64,000 bases of DNA from Gammaproteobacteria bacterium 45_16_T64. Its GTDB lineage: Bacteria > Pseudomonadota > Gammaproteobacteria > Pseudomonadales > Ketobacteraceae. The notes beneath the pieces were generated by a model. It did not search any database. It had not been told where the DNA came from and saw only the letters and a list, made by a program, of their open reading frames with translations. The stretch's first letter is position 1. Every line of letters starts with the position of its first letter. Location of the stretch: the NCBI GenBank assembly GCA_002162955.1, contig MABD01000035.1:1-64000 (forward strand), read 5' to 3'. Of this stretch, positions 27,438 through 37,663 are shown piece after piece. Both the position numbers and the translations under genes were made by a program.

Positions 27438-30137
27438 ATGGGATTATTTAGCAAAAAAAGTGACCAACAAAGTGCTGCGAAAGGCAAAACTCAGCCGTCA
27501 CCTAATACTCCAAGCACAAATACACAAAAATTTTCACTGTTTACTAAATTAGCGCCAGGCATTGTTGGCAGTGTTCTCTCAGTAATAGCCTGTGCGGCAG
27601 GCTTATACTTCTTATTAGGTGTACAAGCGGCTGAACAAAATAACGCTATTGTGGGCGACAATATCGCCAAAGCCTATAGCGAGTATATCAGCCAACAATT
27701 ATTTGTGCTCGAGGCCGCACTCGATACTGCAGCTAGCAAAAAGGAAATTAGTAAAAGCATATCCGCAAGAGACCTAAAGAATCTGGCCTCCATTGCGCAT
27801 GAAACCAAAAAGAATATTCCTTTTATCGCCAATATACATATCTACCCCAAGGGCAAAGCTAGAAAAGATGCCGCCAGCACCCCTCCCGTCAGTTTTGCTC
27901 AACTCGACATGATACGTCGTGCAGAAAAAGACAAAGAACCGACGCCGGAAATGCATACCCAAAACAAAGTTCGTTATCTAAATTACGCACTGGCAATCAG
28001 AAATGAAGATAAGATAATCGGAACAATGCTGGTTAACTTCCGTATCCACGATCTTCTAGCAGCGATCCCCGCATTAGATAACGACGCAGGTTACATTGAG
28101 ATTGCCCAACAGTTCGGCAATAGCGAACCGCAGATAATTCATAAATCCGGTAATATCAAATTCAAGCAAGGTAAAGGCATTTCCATCGCGTCGTCCAACA
28201 AGCATTGGCTAGCGATTTACTATCCCTCCGACAAGGTCAATTCAACCGAATCACTTATCCCTACGATTGCGGTCATTGTATGTATTACCGTGCTATCCGC
28301 ACTGTGCCTGACATTGCTTTCGCTGTTCATTCTAGACAAATCCCTTGCCAGTAATGCAACACTGCTGACCACAGCATTTAACGCTCTCATTTCCCATGAG
28401 AAACATAGCGCTGTATTTACGTTAAGTATTTTTACCTCTCTACATCAAACAGTCGAGCGGCTCTTTACAGACTACGACTCTCAAGTTAGACATACCGCTT
28501 TAAAAGCGAAAAATACTAAAACTACGCAAAACACAGCACCCGCTCCTGATGATTACGCTCAAGACGATGTGCTAGACATTGATCTCTCAGACGATGATGA
28601 GAATCTAATGTCAGGTTCAGAAGCCGACATAGACGACCCGTTAGCAGTGCTTGACGAAGACTCTGATATGCTTGATCTCGATGAAGTAGACTTAGCGGAG
28701 GAGCTCGATTTCGCCGACGAAAATATCGATAATAGTGATACCGCAGGCATGGATATCACTGGCGAAGATGTGCCTGACGAAATATTTAGAGCCTATGATA
28801 TTCGCGGCATCGTCGATCAAAATCTGACAATCGATACCGCCAATATCATTGGTATGGCCATCGGCAGCGAAGCTCAGAGCCAAGGACAAAACAGTATTAT
28901 CGTTGCCAGAGATGGACGCCTTTCTAGTCCAGAGCTCACCAAAGCGCTAACACAAGGGTTGATCACTAGCGGCGTTAAGGTCATCGATATCGGCCTCGTC
29001 CCAACGCCGGTTCTTTATTTTGCAACGCATACTTTAGGCACTCAATCAGGTGTGATGGTCACCGGTAGCCATAACCCGCCCAACTACAACGGCTTTAAGG
29101 TAGTTATTAATAACCAGGCTCTTGCCAACGAACAGATAACCGCACTTAAGACTCGAATTGACTCGGGACAGTTATCGCAAGGACAAGGCTCTTACGAACA
29201 AATGGATATGAGTTCAGACTATTTGGATCGAATTACCAATGATGTCGTACTTGCCAAACCAGTCAAAATAGTGATCGATTGTGGCAATGGCGCAACCGGC
29301 GATTTGGCCCCTGCGTTATTAGATACACTAGGCTGCACCGTTCTTACCCTTAATCGAGAAATTGACGGCAACTTCCCTAACCATCACCCAGACCCCAGCA
29401 ACCCCGCAAACCTTCAGCAGCTCATCGACACTGTTCAAAAAGAAGGCGCAGAACTGGGTATCGCATTTGACGGTGATGGGGATCGCATCGGTGTTGTCAC
29501 ACCCGATGGAAAAATTATCTGGCCTGATCGTTTGTTGATGCTATACGCAAAAGATCTACTGTCGAGAAACCCTGGCGCAGATATTCTTTATGATGTTAAG
29601 TGCACAAGAGATATCGCCGAACTCGTCAGCAATATGGGTGGCAGAGCCATCATGTGCGAAACCGGACATTCCTTGGTAAAAGCCAAGATGCGAGAAACTG
29701 GCGCAGTGGTTGGCGGCGAATTTAGCGGACATATATTCTTTAACGATCGCTGGTATGGATTTGATGATGCACTTTATAGTGCTGCCCGACTACTAGAGAT
29801 TTTATCCATGGAACCCATTGATGCGATAGAAGTGTTCGCAGAATTCCCAGAAAAAAACAATACACCTGAAATTCAAATCCCCGTGCCAGAAAGCGAAAAA
29901 TTTGATATTGTGCGCCGCATGCAAGAAGGATCCAATTTCCCTAACGGAAATATAGTGACCCTCGATGGTCTCCGTGTAGACTTCTCTGACTCGTGGGGGT
30001 TACTACGCGCGTCAAACACGACCCCCAATTTAATTGCTCGCTTTGAAGCCGACAGCGCTGAATCCCTAGCAAACATCCAAGCACTATTTAAAGAACAACT
30101 ATTACAAGTTCAACCAAACTTAGCGTTGCCTTTTTAA
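27438..30137 (+). CDS. algC: Phosphomannomutase/phosphoglucomutase with N-terminal membrane sensor-like region
   Basis: The 899-residue protein ends in a complete alpha-D-phosphohexomutase (about 445-899): IFRAYDIRG, the active-site phosphoserine loop GSHNPPNYNGFK, the Mg loop DGDGDRIG, the sugar loop GGEFSGHIFF and the phosphate-binding RASNTTPNL. It supplies mannose-1-P and glucose-1-P for surface polysaccharides. Before this come a membrane helix (about 41-61), a periplasmic region of about 210 residues, a second helix (about 273-298) and a highly acidic stretch (about 370-436). The long form resembles the annotated Pseudomonas AlgC. GGTACAATA stands before the ATG. The membrane part may sense something or tether the enzyme, as inference. 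Confidence 0.93.
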   Translation: MGLFSKKSDQQSAAKGKTQPSPNTPSTNTQKFSLFTKLAPGIVGSVLSVIACAAGLYFLLGVQAAEQNNAIVGDNIAKAYSEYISQQLFVLEAALDTAASKKEISKSISARDLKNLASIAHETKKNIPFIANIHIYPKGKARKDAASTPPVSFAQLDMIRRAEKDKEPTPEMHTQNKVRYLNYALAIRNEDKIIGTMLVNFRIHDLLAAIPALDNDAGYIEIAQQFGNSEPQIIHKSGNIKFKQGKGISIASSNKHWLAIYYPSDKVNSTESLIPTIAVIVCITVLSALCLTLLSLFILDKSLASNATLLTTAFNALISHEKHSAVFTLSIFTSLHQTVERLFTDYDSQVRHTALKAKNTKTTQNTAPAPDDYAQDDVLDIDLSDDDENLMSGSEADIDDPLAVLDEDSDMLDLDEVDLAEELDFADENIDNSDTAGMDITGEDVPDEIFRAYDIRGIVDQNLTIDTANIIGMAIGSEAQSQGQNSIIVARDGRLSSPELTKALTQGLITSGVKVIDIGLVPTPVLYFATHTLGTQSGVMVTGSHNPPNYNGFKVVINNQALANEQITALKTRIDSGQLSQGQGSYEQMDMSSDYLDRITNDVVLAKPVKIVIDCGNGATGDLAPALLDTLGCTVLTLNREIDGNFPNHHPDPSNPANLQQLIDTVQKEGAELGIAFDGDGDRIGVVTPDGKIIWPDRLLMLYAKDLLSRNPGADILYDVKCTRDIAELVSNMGGRAIMCETGHSLVKAKMRETGAVVGGEFSGHIFFNDRWYGFDDALYSAARLLEILSMEPIDAIEVFAEFPEKNNTPEIQIPVPESEKFDIVRRMQEGSNFPNGNIVTLDGLRVDFSDSWGLLRASNTTPNLIARFEADSAESLANIQALFKEQLLQVQPNLALPF

Positions 30138-30168
30138 TCATCAAATAACAACGATTATACTGACATAA

Positions 30169-31080
<912 letters not shown>

Positions 31081-31095
31081 CGGCGAAACAAAATA

Positions 31096-31704
31096 ATGCA
31101 AAATTCCCAAAAAAAGATATCGCGAAAAGAGCAAATCCTTCAAGCACTTGCTTCGATGTTAGAGGCTTCTCCAGGTGGCCGAATAACCACTGCCGCGCTC
31201 GCGAAAGAGGTGGGTGTCTCCGAAGCGGCACTCTACCGACACTTTCCCAGCAAAGCTAAAATGTTCGAAGGGCTAATTGTATTTATTGAAGAGTCCATAT
31301 TCTCTCGCGTAACCCTCATTATTAAGGAAGAGAATTCCGCCATCGAGCAATGCCAACAAATGCTGCACTTGTTATTGACCTTCTCTGAGCGTAATCCCGG
31401 CTTGACGCGTATTATTACCGGTGACGCAATCACAGGCGAGTCAGATAGATTACGAGAACGTATTATTCAATTTTTTAATCGCTTTGAAACACAATTAAAA
31501 TCAACGCTACGAGAAGCAGAAATTAGAGAACAAAAGAAAACAATATTGCCCGCTGGTCAGACCGCAAACCTAATATTATCTACCGCCGAAGGGCGTATTT
31601 GTCAATTCGTGAGAAGTGGCTTTGAACGTAAGCCAACGGAGCATTGGGAAGGACAATGGGACTTGCTTAGCAAACAACTTTTTGTTTCAACCGCTAGCAG
31701 CTAA
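31096..31704 (+). CDS. slmA: Nucleoid occlusion factor SlmA (TetR family)
   Basis: SlmA binds specific DNA sites over the chromosome and blocks FtsZ ring formation over the nucleoid. The 202-residue protein has the TetR helix-turn-helix with TTAALAKEVGVSEAALYRHFPSK, which agrees with my memory of E. coli SlmA, followed by FERNPGLTRI-like SERNPGLTRIITGDA and a C-terminal half with FVRSGFERKPTEHW. Length is close to that of E. coli (198). It lies 15 bp after argB and converges with the DUF4124 gene. Confidence 0.92.
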   Translation: MQNSQKKISRKEQILQALASMLEASPGGRITTAALAKEVGVSEAALYRHFPSKAKMFEGLIVFIEESIFSRVTLIIKEENSAIEQCQQMLHLLLTFSERNPGLTRIITGDAITGESDRLRERIIQFFNRFETQLKSTLREAEIREQKKTILPAGQTANLILSTAEGRICQFVRSGFERKPTEHWEGQWDLLSKQLFVSTASS

Positions 31705-31718
31705 GCTCCTAGCATTTA

Positions 31719-32348
31719 TCATTTACGACCTTGTTTAATTAATACCTTGAGTCTAGCAATATCTTTTGCATAAGACTCTCGAACCACGGTTTTCTCTTTC
31801 TCTTTTTCAGTATTCGTCTCTTCTAATTTGACGATCTGGCGATCAATTCGCTCAATCTTCTCTAGAAGATGGGCTGGCACTTCCTTTCCGGATCGCTCCT
31901 GAACCGCCGCTTTGCCTTGCGCAATATCATATTCCGATCGCAAACGAACGACATTGCTAAGATTGATGCTAATCATCACATCAAGCGCCTCTATCTTACG
32001 CTCGCGGGCTCTCTCTGCATCTTGAGGATTACTGAAGATCGTTAGCAAGCGCTGATCAGATCTATCTTGTGCTGCTGTTTGACGAGCCTTGGCCTCTCTT
32101 TCTGCCGCACTACCTTCTCGCGCTGCAAGCTCTTCCTCGCTCAACTGCCTTGGTACTATCTTAACCACCTGACCATAGGAATTAAGCACACTATAACCCC
32201 TAGGGATATGCTCTGGAGGTACATGATCATTGAGCACGACTCGGCCTTGATCATCCTTATAGCGAAATAAATTGCCCCCCTCTGCCTGCACATATGCGAC
32301 GGGAATACACAATATCACTGTGGCCAAAACAAGTTGTCGAAATATCAA
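31719..32348 (-). CDS. Exported DUF4124 protein with coiled-coil C-terminus
   Basis: The 209-residue product starts at TTG, backed by AAGGAG nine bases upstream. It has a signal peptide (VILCIPVAYVQA-E), then the DUF4124 pattern FRYKDDQGRVVLNDHVPPE, in which a short beta unit carries the conserved Tyr-x-Asp and N. The following half is charged and helical (LEKIERIDRQIVKLEETN...), probably coiled coil. It is periplasmic by prediction; DUF4124 proteins have no established function. Located between slmA and pyrE. Confidence 0.82.
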   Translation of the reverse strand: MIFRQLVLATVILCIPVAYVQAEGGNLFRYKDDQGRVVLNDHVPPEHIPRGYSVLNSYGQVVKIVPRQLSEEELAAREGSAAEREAKARQTAAQDRSDQRLLTIFSNPQDAERARERKIEALDVMISINLSNVVRLRSEYDIAQGKAAVQERSGKEVPAHLLEKIERIDRQIVKLEETNTEKEKEKTVVRESYAKDIARLKVLIKQGRK

Positions 32349-32446
32349 CTCTGTACACTCCTTATCTACCTACTCAATGATGGTATACCACATTCGACTA
32401 ACTTTGCAGGGAACAGTTCATAAGACGCAACCTTCCCTGCAAAATA

Positions 32447-33100
32447 TTAGATACCGTAGGCTTTGCGATACTCCTGAATATTCTCGAGGTGCAACGCGTA
32501 ATCCGTGGATGTATCGGAGGCAGACTGCAAATATTCCACTAACTGAGCCAAAGTCACAACACTCACCACCGGGATATCAAAGTCTCGCTCCACTTCCTGA
32601 ATCGCTGACAAATCTCCTTTGCCACGCTCTTGACGATCTAACGCAACAAGCACCCCTGCCGGCTTAGCTGGGGTCTCAGAGATAATGTCCATCACTTCTC
32701 GAATCGCGGTTCCAGCAGTAATAACATCGTCAATTATCAATACCTTACCTTCAAGAGGTGCACCCACTAAAGATCCACCCTCACCGTGGGCTTTTGCTTC
32801 TTTGCGGTTAAAACACCACGGTATATCTTCACCATGCTGGTCAGCCAATGCAATGGCCGCAGCAGAGGCGATCGGGATACCCTTATACGCAGGCCCAAAC
32901 AACACATCAAAGGTCAGATTGGCATCTTTCACCGCTTCGGCGTAATAGCGCCCCAACTTAGCCAACGCCAAACCACTATTAAATAGCCCAGCATTGAAAA
33001 AATAGGGGCTAACACGGCCCGATTTAAGGGTAAACTCGCCAAACCGCAGTACACCTTGAGCAATAGCAAACTCAATAAATTCTTTCTGATACGCTTTCAT
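32447..33100 (-). CDS. pyrE: Orotate phosphoribosyltransferase
   Basis: PyrE joins orotate and PRPP to give OMP in pyrimidine synthesis. I use ATG 33100 (217 residues), which lies two bases after the rph stop; a TTG three codons earlier is in frame but unlikely. Motifs: [37 protein letters not shown], and the PRPP loop [13 protein letters not shown]. The rph-pyrE pair is a classic gammaproteobacterial arrangement, and expression of pyrE probably depends on translation of rph. Confidence 0.97.
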   Translation of the reverse strand: MKAYQKEFIEFAIAQGVLRFGEFTLKSGRVSPYFFNAGLFNSGLALAKLGRYYAEAVKDANLTFDVLFGPAYKGIPIASAAAIALADQHGEDIPWCFNRKEAKAHGEGGSLVGAPLEGKVLIIDDVITAGTAIREVMDIISETPAKPAGVLVALDRQERGKGDLSAIQEVERDFDIPVVSVVTLAQLVEYLQSASDTSTDYALHLENIQEYRKAYGI

Positions 33101-33102
33101 GT

Positions 33103-33819
33103 CTACCAACCAAGAGCCTTTTGCTGCAATTGAACCAATTCCTGGATGCCCTTTTCAGCCAAATCCATCATCGAGGTCATTTCATCGCGGCTGAATTCAT
33201 CTGCTTCAGCAGTTCCTTGTACCTCAACGAAACCGCCATGTTGCGTCATTACCACGTTCATATCGGTATCGGCATTAGAATCTTCAGGATAGTCTAGATC
33301 CAGCACCGGTGTACCTTTATAAACACCCACGGAAACCGCAGCAACCAAGCGCTTTAACGGATCCTGCTTGATTTTTTTATTGTTGAGCATCCACGTCAAT
33401 GCATCAACCAACGCTACACAACCACCGGTAATCGACGCGGTACGTGTGCCACCGTCAGCCTGAATCACATCACAATCAATAGTGATGGTATTTTCGCCTA
33501 ACATTTTAAGATCAACCGCTGCACGCAACGCTCGAGCGACAAGACGACTAATCTCTAACGTTCGTCCACCTTGTTTGCCTCTGGCAGCTTCTCGAGCCAT
33601 ACGAGATCCAGTAGAACGAGGTAACATGCCGTATTCAGCGGTTACCCAGCCTTTGCCAGTGCCTTTTAAGAAGCGTGGCACACCATCGGTCGCACTGGCA
33701 GTACATATTACTTTGGTATCCCCAAACTCAATCAATACTGACCCTTCAGCATGACAGGTGTAGTTTCGAGTAATTTTTACATCTCTTAGTTGATCTGGGG
33801 TTCTACCGCTAGGTCGCAT
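33103..33819 (-). CDS. rph: Ribonuclease PH
   Basis: RNase PH trims tRNA 3' ends with phosphate. The 238-residue protein has [19 protein letters not shown], the phosphate/RNA-binding [32 protein letters not shown], and the catalytic [23 protein letters not shown] with the conserved aspartate pair near the C-terminal third. Full length, so unlike the frameshifted copy of E. coli K-12. AGGACTAACAAT precedes the ATG. It diverges from yicC over a 407-bp gap. Confidence 0.97.
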   Translation of the reverse strand: MRPSGRTPDQLRDVKITRNYTCHAEGSVLIEFGDTKVICTASATDGVPRFLKGTGKGWVTAEYGMLPRSTGSRMAREAARGKQGGRTLEISRLVARALRAAVDLKMLGENTITIDCDVIQADGGTRTASITGGCVALVDALTWMLNNKKIKQDPLKRLVAAVSVGVYKGTPVLDLDYPEDSNADTDMNVVMTQHGGFVEVQGTAEADEFSRDEMTSMMDLAEKGIQELVQLQQKALGW

Positions 33820-34226
33820 ATTGTTAGTCCTGATTTCGATTTCGAATAGCCCGAAGCACTATTCCTATTAAAGCCAACTTCTTACACCTTGACTCACAAG
33901 AGCAAGCTGAGAAGTTTTACGGAAAGCGTAGTATACCTTCTCTCCGATAAAATTGATGAAGAATTCGTGACAACTGCCAAGACTTTATCCACATAAGCGA
34001 GTAACCCTGAGAGCAATTCCTTTTATTGTAGCCATTCTAGGCACTCATTATGTGTTCACCCAAAAAGCTACCCAAGGCCATTTGTTAATGATACTTTACA
34101 AATCGTCAAACATAAGACACCTCCAAGGATGTCGCAGCGCTAAACATCTGACACTATGATGCAGCTACGGTACTATTGTGGGCTTAATGTGAACCACCTA
34201 TTCACCTTGCGACAGTAGAGCATCCT
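33820..34226. other. 407-bp gene-free divergent region between rph and yicC
   Basis: Both flanking genes are transcribed outward, so promoters for rph and yicC must be here. I see no open frame of useful size with a ribosome site, no strong hairpin and no clear -35/-10 pair. A small RNA cannot be excluded by eye. Confidence 0.4.
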
Positions 34227-35093
34227 ATGATCAGAAGTATGACGGCGTTTAGCCGTAAAGAATCCAAAACCCAGTGGGGCGATATCTCTTGGGAAGTTCG
34301 CTCCGTTAACCACCGATATCTAGAAGCTCACCCCCGATTACCAGAGCCATTGCGCGACATCGAAAATGCCGTCAGGGAACGTATTCGTAAACGCCTTAGC
34401 AGAGGCAAAGTAGAATGCACGCTAAAGCTCAAAACCGACCACCTTGCGCCCAGTAATATCTCGATTAACGAAGCGCTCACGCAACAATTAATTCAAGCGT
34501 CAGAGCAGCTCAAAGCATTAGCACCAACCGCAGCACCATTGTCGACCCAAGCGATATTAAGCTGGCCCGGCGTCATCTCGTCAGAAGAAGCTGATTTCAC
34601 CGAGATCCGCAAGGAATCCCTCACACTCTTGGATGGTGCATTTGACGAGTTTATTGAACACAGAGAAAGAGAAGGCCAAGAACTTGCCCGCCTGATCCAT
34701 GAGCGCCTTGAAGGTGTTTTAATACAAGTTGAGTTGGTAAAAGAATATTTGCCCGACATATTATCCGCCCAACGTGAGAAAATCCTCGGTAAACTTGAGG
34801 AAGCGCAGGTATCACTTGATACCGATCGATTAGAACAAGAAATGGTAATGATCGCGCAGAAAACAGATGTTGATGAAGAAATCGACCGCCTTACCACTCA
34901 TGTTACAGAAGTACAGCGCACCCTCAACAAAGGTGGTGCTTGTGGTCGTCGCTTGGATTTTTTAATGCAGGAGCTGAATAGAGAAGCCAATACACTTGGG
35001 TCAAAATCCATTCATAGCAACACCACACAAGTTGCCGTTGAATTAAAGGTACTCATCGAACAGATGCGGGAACAAATTCAAAATATTGAATAA
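34227..35093 (+). CDS. yicC: YicC-family endoribonuclease
   Basis: The 288-residue product matches YicC from end to end: MIRSMTAFSRKE, then WEVRSVNHRYLE, RGKVECTLKL, and the C-terminal block DVDEEIDRLTTHV with RRLDFLMQELNREANTLGSKS, which holds conserved acidic and basic residues of the catalytic site. E. coli YicC is reported to be an RNase that cuts RyhB. The gene order rph, yicC, then gmk elsewhere is that of Pseudomonas; here gmk is separated by 17 kb of inserted accessory genes. Confidence 0.95.
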   Translation: MIRSMTAFSRKESKTQWGDISWEVRSVNHRYLEAHPRLPEPLRDIENAVRERIRKRLSRGKVECTLKLKTDHLAPSNISINEALTQQLIQASEQLKALAPTAAPLSTQAILSWPGVISSEEADFTEIRKESLTLLDGAFDEFIEHREREGQELARLIHERLEGVLIQVELVKEYLPDILSAQREKILGKLEEAQVSLDTDRLEQEMVMIAQKTDVDEEIDRLTTHVTEVQRTLNKGGACGRRLDFLMQELNREANTLGSKSIHSNTTQVAVELKVLIEQMREQIQNIE

Positions 35094-35116
35094 TCGCTCT
35101 CTCACGTAATCCTACG

Positions 35117-35150
35117 TGGTGCGTCTTGGAGAGTTTACCAAGACGCACCA
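35117..35150. terminator. 13-bp perfect hairpin after yicC
   Basis: TGGTGCGTCTTGG (35117-35129) pairs perfectly with 35138-35150 across an eight-base loop. No U-tract follows. It stands between yicC and the next same-strand gene and probably ends or attenuates the yicC transcript. Confidence 0.55.
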
Positions 35151-35175
35151 ATAGCCAGCAGGTCTTATAAGCACA

Positions 35176-36666
35176 ATGCGCTCAATAATAATAAAAACAC
35201 TCGCTCTTGGCTTTTTGTTAATCCTTATCCTCACCAGTATTGTGCTCACTAGAACATTGTTGGTCAGCCGACATGTACATGAATTACCCGAGCCGCCAGT
35301 GAAACCCGCGGCGTTAGTGTCGCAAGCATCCACACAGAAAATCATCCATCGTTTCAGCCAAGCCATTCAGTTTCCAACGGTCTCAACTTGGTCTGACAGC
35401 GATTTTAAGGGGGAGCCGTTTCAACAGTTACATCGGCATATTGACCGCAGCTTTCCAGCAATTGCCAACGCACTGAATAAAGAAATTATTAATCAACATA
35501 GTATCGTATATACATGGCAGGGAAGTGACCCCACCTTAAAGCCTTTACTGCTCCTCAACCACTTAGATGTTGTACCTGTCGCCCCCAACAATATAAAACA
35601 ATGGCACTACCCTCCTTTTTCCGGTGCTATCGCTGATGGCTACGTTTGGGGCAGGGGCACTTTAGATGATAAGAATGGCGTAATGGCGCTGCTCGAGGCT
35701 GTGGAGATATTAATAAACGCTGGCTTCAAACCCACACGCAGTATCTATATTGCGTTGGGCCATGATGAAGAGATAGGAGGAGTGCAGGGCGCGATGGCTA
35801 TGGCCAAACACTTCAAATCCCAAGGCATACAATTTGAGTATCTTTTGGATGAAGGTGGCACCATCATCAAAGATGATATTCTCCCCGACGTGACCGACCC
35901 CGTTGCAATGGTGGGTATCTCACAAAAAGGTTACACCACCTTACGTCTATCATTAACGGGAGAATCCGGCCATTCCTCGGTTCCGCCCCGCCATACGGTC
36001 ATTGGTGAATTGAGCCAAATCATCACACAGCTTGAAAATAGCCCCATGGAAATCGATCTTTCCTTTAGCAGTGTGGTGCTTGAAAAAATAACACCGCTCA
36101 CCAGTTTTAACAAAAAGTTATTATTTAGTAATCTTTGGCTATTCCGTCCCCTTGTGTCCAAAGTCATGGCTGACAACCCACTTACCAACGCGAGTATTAG
36201 AACTACCATGGCGGTCACGATGATTAATGGTGGCATCAAGGATAATGTACTGCCCGATTATGCTGAAGCCATTGTTAATTTTCGCACCATGCCCGGCGTC
36301 ACCGATCAAGATCTTATTCAGTACATTCACCAAGCAGCACAGCACGATGGACTGACTATTGATATCGTCACTACCAAACCTTCATCCGGAATTTCCAGCG
36401 CTACGGCCACAGGCTTTAAAGCCATTGAAAAAACCCTGTTGGAAATCAAACAAGACCCACACCTTGTTATTTCACCTTTTCTCTTTATGGCCGCCACTGA
36501 TGCCACCCATTACGAAGACATTAGCGATAACCAATATCGTTTTTTAGCCGTAACGATTAACGCTGCTGACAAAGATCGCTTTCACGGTCTCAATGAACGC
36601 ATCGCTATTGATGAGTACTTGAACATCATTTGGTTTTATCATCAATTGATTAAAAATAGTCAGTAA
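35176..36666 (+). CDS. M20-family metallopeptidase, membrane-anchored
   Basis: The 496-residue protein has an N-terminal hydrophobic segment (about 7-27, LALGFLLILILTSIVL) that anchors or exports it. The M20 dizinc site is visible: LLNHLDVVPV (His), GRGTLDDKNG (bridging Asp), GHDEEIGG (catalytic and metal Glu), LLDEGG, and ATDATHYED (final His). The dimerisation (lid) domain sits between. It resembles carboxypeptidase-S-type enzymes and their PM20D relatives, which act on peptides or N-acyl amino acids. It is preceded by a hairpin and begins the accessory stretch between the two core blocks. Confidence 0.9.
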   Translation: MRSIIIKTLALGFLLILILTSIVLTRTLLVSRHVHELPEPPVKPAALVSQASTQKIIHRFSQAIQFPTVSTWSDSDFKGEPFQQLHRHIDRSFPAIANALNKEIINQHSIVYTWQGSDPTLKPLLLLNHLDVVPVAPNNIKQWHYPPFSGAIADGYVWGRGTLDDKNGVMALLEAVEILINAGFKPTRSIYIALGHDEEIGGVQGAMAMAKHFKSQGIQFEYLLDEGGTIIKDDILPDVTDPVAMVGISQKGYTTLRLSLTGESGHSSVPPRHTVIGELSQIITQLENSPMEIDLSFSSVVLEKITPLTSFNKKLLFSNLWLFRPLVSKVMADNPLTNASIRTTMAVTMINGGIKDNVLPDYAEAIVNFRTMPGVTDQDLIQYIHQAAQHDGLTIDIVTTKPSSGISSATATGFKAIEKTLLEIKQDPHLVISPFLFMAATDATHYEDISDNQYRFLAVTINAADKDRFHGLNERIAIDEYLNIIWFYHQLIKNSQ

Positions 36667-36878
36667 GTGGCTTTTTCTTTAACACAAGCACTCAAATGAA
36701 AATACGATACTGAGAATAAGACCATCAAACCACAAGAAGAGATACACCTCGATACGTTCTTGCAAGTAAGAAATTTTATTGACATATTTACAATGACTTG
36801 AGGCTTATCTAAGCTACTATTAGCCTTACACATTGCACAATATATATCTAACAACTTACTACGGGCACACCAGGGATC

Positions 36879-37505
36879 ATGGAAAAACTCACCGGAAAAA
36901 CAGACCACTTTGTGTTCTTACACTCATTGCAATCCGCAGGCTTAACGGGAGACTGGTTACCGTTCAATCAATCAGAGTGGATCAGAGAAGTGCTCCACGG
37001 CGGGTTGCCCACTCGATCGCGATTTGCTACCGGTATTTGTAATGAGATGAGCGTATGGATGATGACAAAATGGGTAAAGGAAGGCCCTAGCTCCCAGTAC
37101 ATTTCTCAGCTCAACAGCTCAACTGTCGCGCAGACTATTGTTGACTATGCCGACGGCAGAGATAGCGCACCAGGCAGTGTCCAATCAGATTACGACTATT
37201 TCGCTTATCTGATGTCACGACAGCATATTGGTACCTCTCATCAGTCAATGGTATATGATGCGACAAGTAAAGCCTTTGCCGATGTGAAAAATTTGGGGAA
37301 TTGCGGTATCTGTATGCACCCTTCAGGCGCAGGTGACGGACATACAATAATCTGTAATGCTAAGTATAATTGTGTCTTTGATCCCAATCTTGGGTTTATC
37401 CGCACCAAGCATGCTGCGGATTTAGAAATCGTACTTAACACCATTGCGAACACTCGATATCCTGAACTTACGAAAGGAATTATTGGCGTGGTTAATTGTA
37501 AGTAG
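36879..37505 (+). CDS. Putative YopT-like (C58) cysteine protease
   Basis: The 208-residue protein shows a Cys/His/Asp arrangement with the spacing and flanking residues of the YopT/AvrPphB clan: C54 in ATGICNEMSVWMM, H155 in GDGHTIICN and D168 in VFDPNLGFI. The FDPN-G block is particularly diagnostic. There is no signal peptide or membrane helix. The protease core fills nearly the whole protein, which makes it shorter than YopT (about 320 residues). Such enzymes cleave proteins in host cells or act as toxin domains. No secretion gene is adjacent, and a monocistronic unit is likely. It could also be a related papain-fold transglutaminase-like protein. Confidence 0.6.
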   Translation: MEKLTGKTDHFVFLHSLQSAGLTGDWLPFNQSEWIREVLHGGLPTRSRFATGICNEMSVWMMTKWVKEGPSSQYISQLNSSTVAQTIVDYADGRDSAPGSVQSDYDYFAYLMSRQHIGTSHQSMVYDATSKAFADVKNLGNCGICMHPSGAGDGHTIICNAKYNCVFDPNLGFIRTKHAADLEIVLNTIANTRYPELTKGIIGVVNCK

Positions 37506-37520
37506 GATTTTAGAAAACTG

Positions 37521-37590
37521 AATTAGAATACTGCGTACCCTGTCCCCAAGATTTAGAGGGAGCGCTAAATATTGGAGGCGAAGGGTACCG
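37521..37590. repeat. Possible remnant of a small mobile or REP-like element
   Basis: The AATTAGAATACTGCG-TACCCTGTCCCC stretch (37521-37546), paired with AGGGTAC at 37582-37588, reminds me of ends that flank REP-associated tyrosine transposase genes in marine gammaproteobacteria. This is recall, not a search. No transposase gene is present. It lies between the YopT-like gene and the convergent SDR gene. Confidence 0.3.
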
Positions 37591-37663
37591 TACTACTCAA
37601 TAGCACGACGGTAGAAAAATCCAATTGTAGGCTCACACAAAGAGCGACTACATTTATCTAGCC

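Noticed and set aside
31233-31433. 66-codon minus-strand frame within slmA
   Set aside because: Antisense shadow; slmA is complete and typical.
33820-34226. A small RNA or peptide gene in the rph-yicC gap
   Set aside because: No terminator-like stem, promoter pair or credible short frame was found; cannot be supported by reading alone.
34493-34897. 134-codon minus-strand frame inside yicC
   Set aside because: It lies wholly within a conserved gene, has no ribosome site and a Ser-rich composition typical of an antisense shadow.
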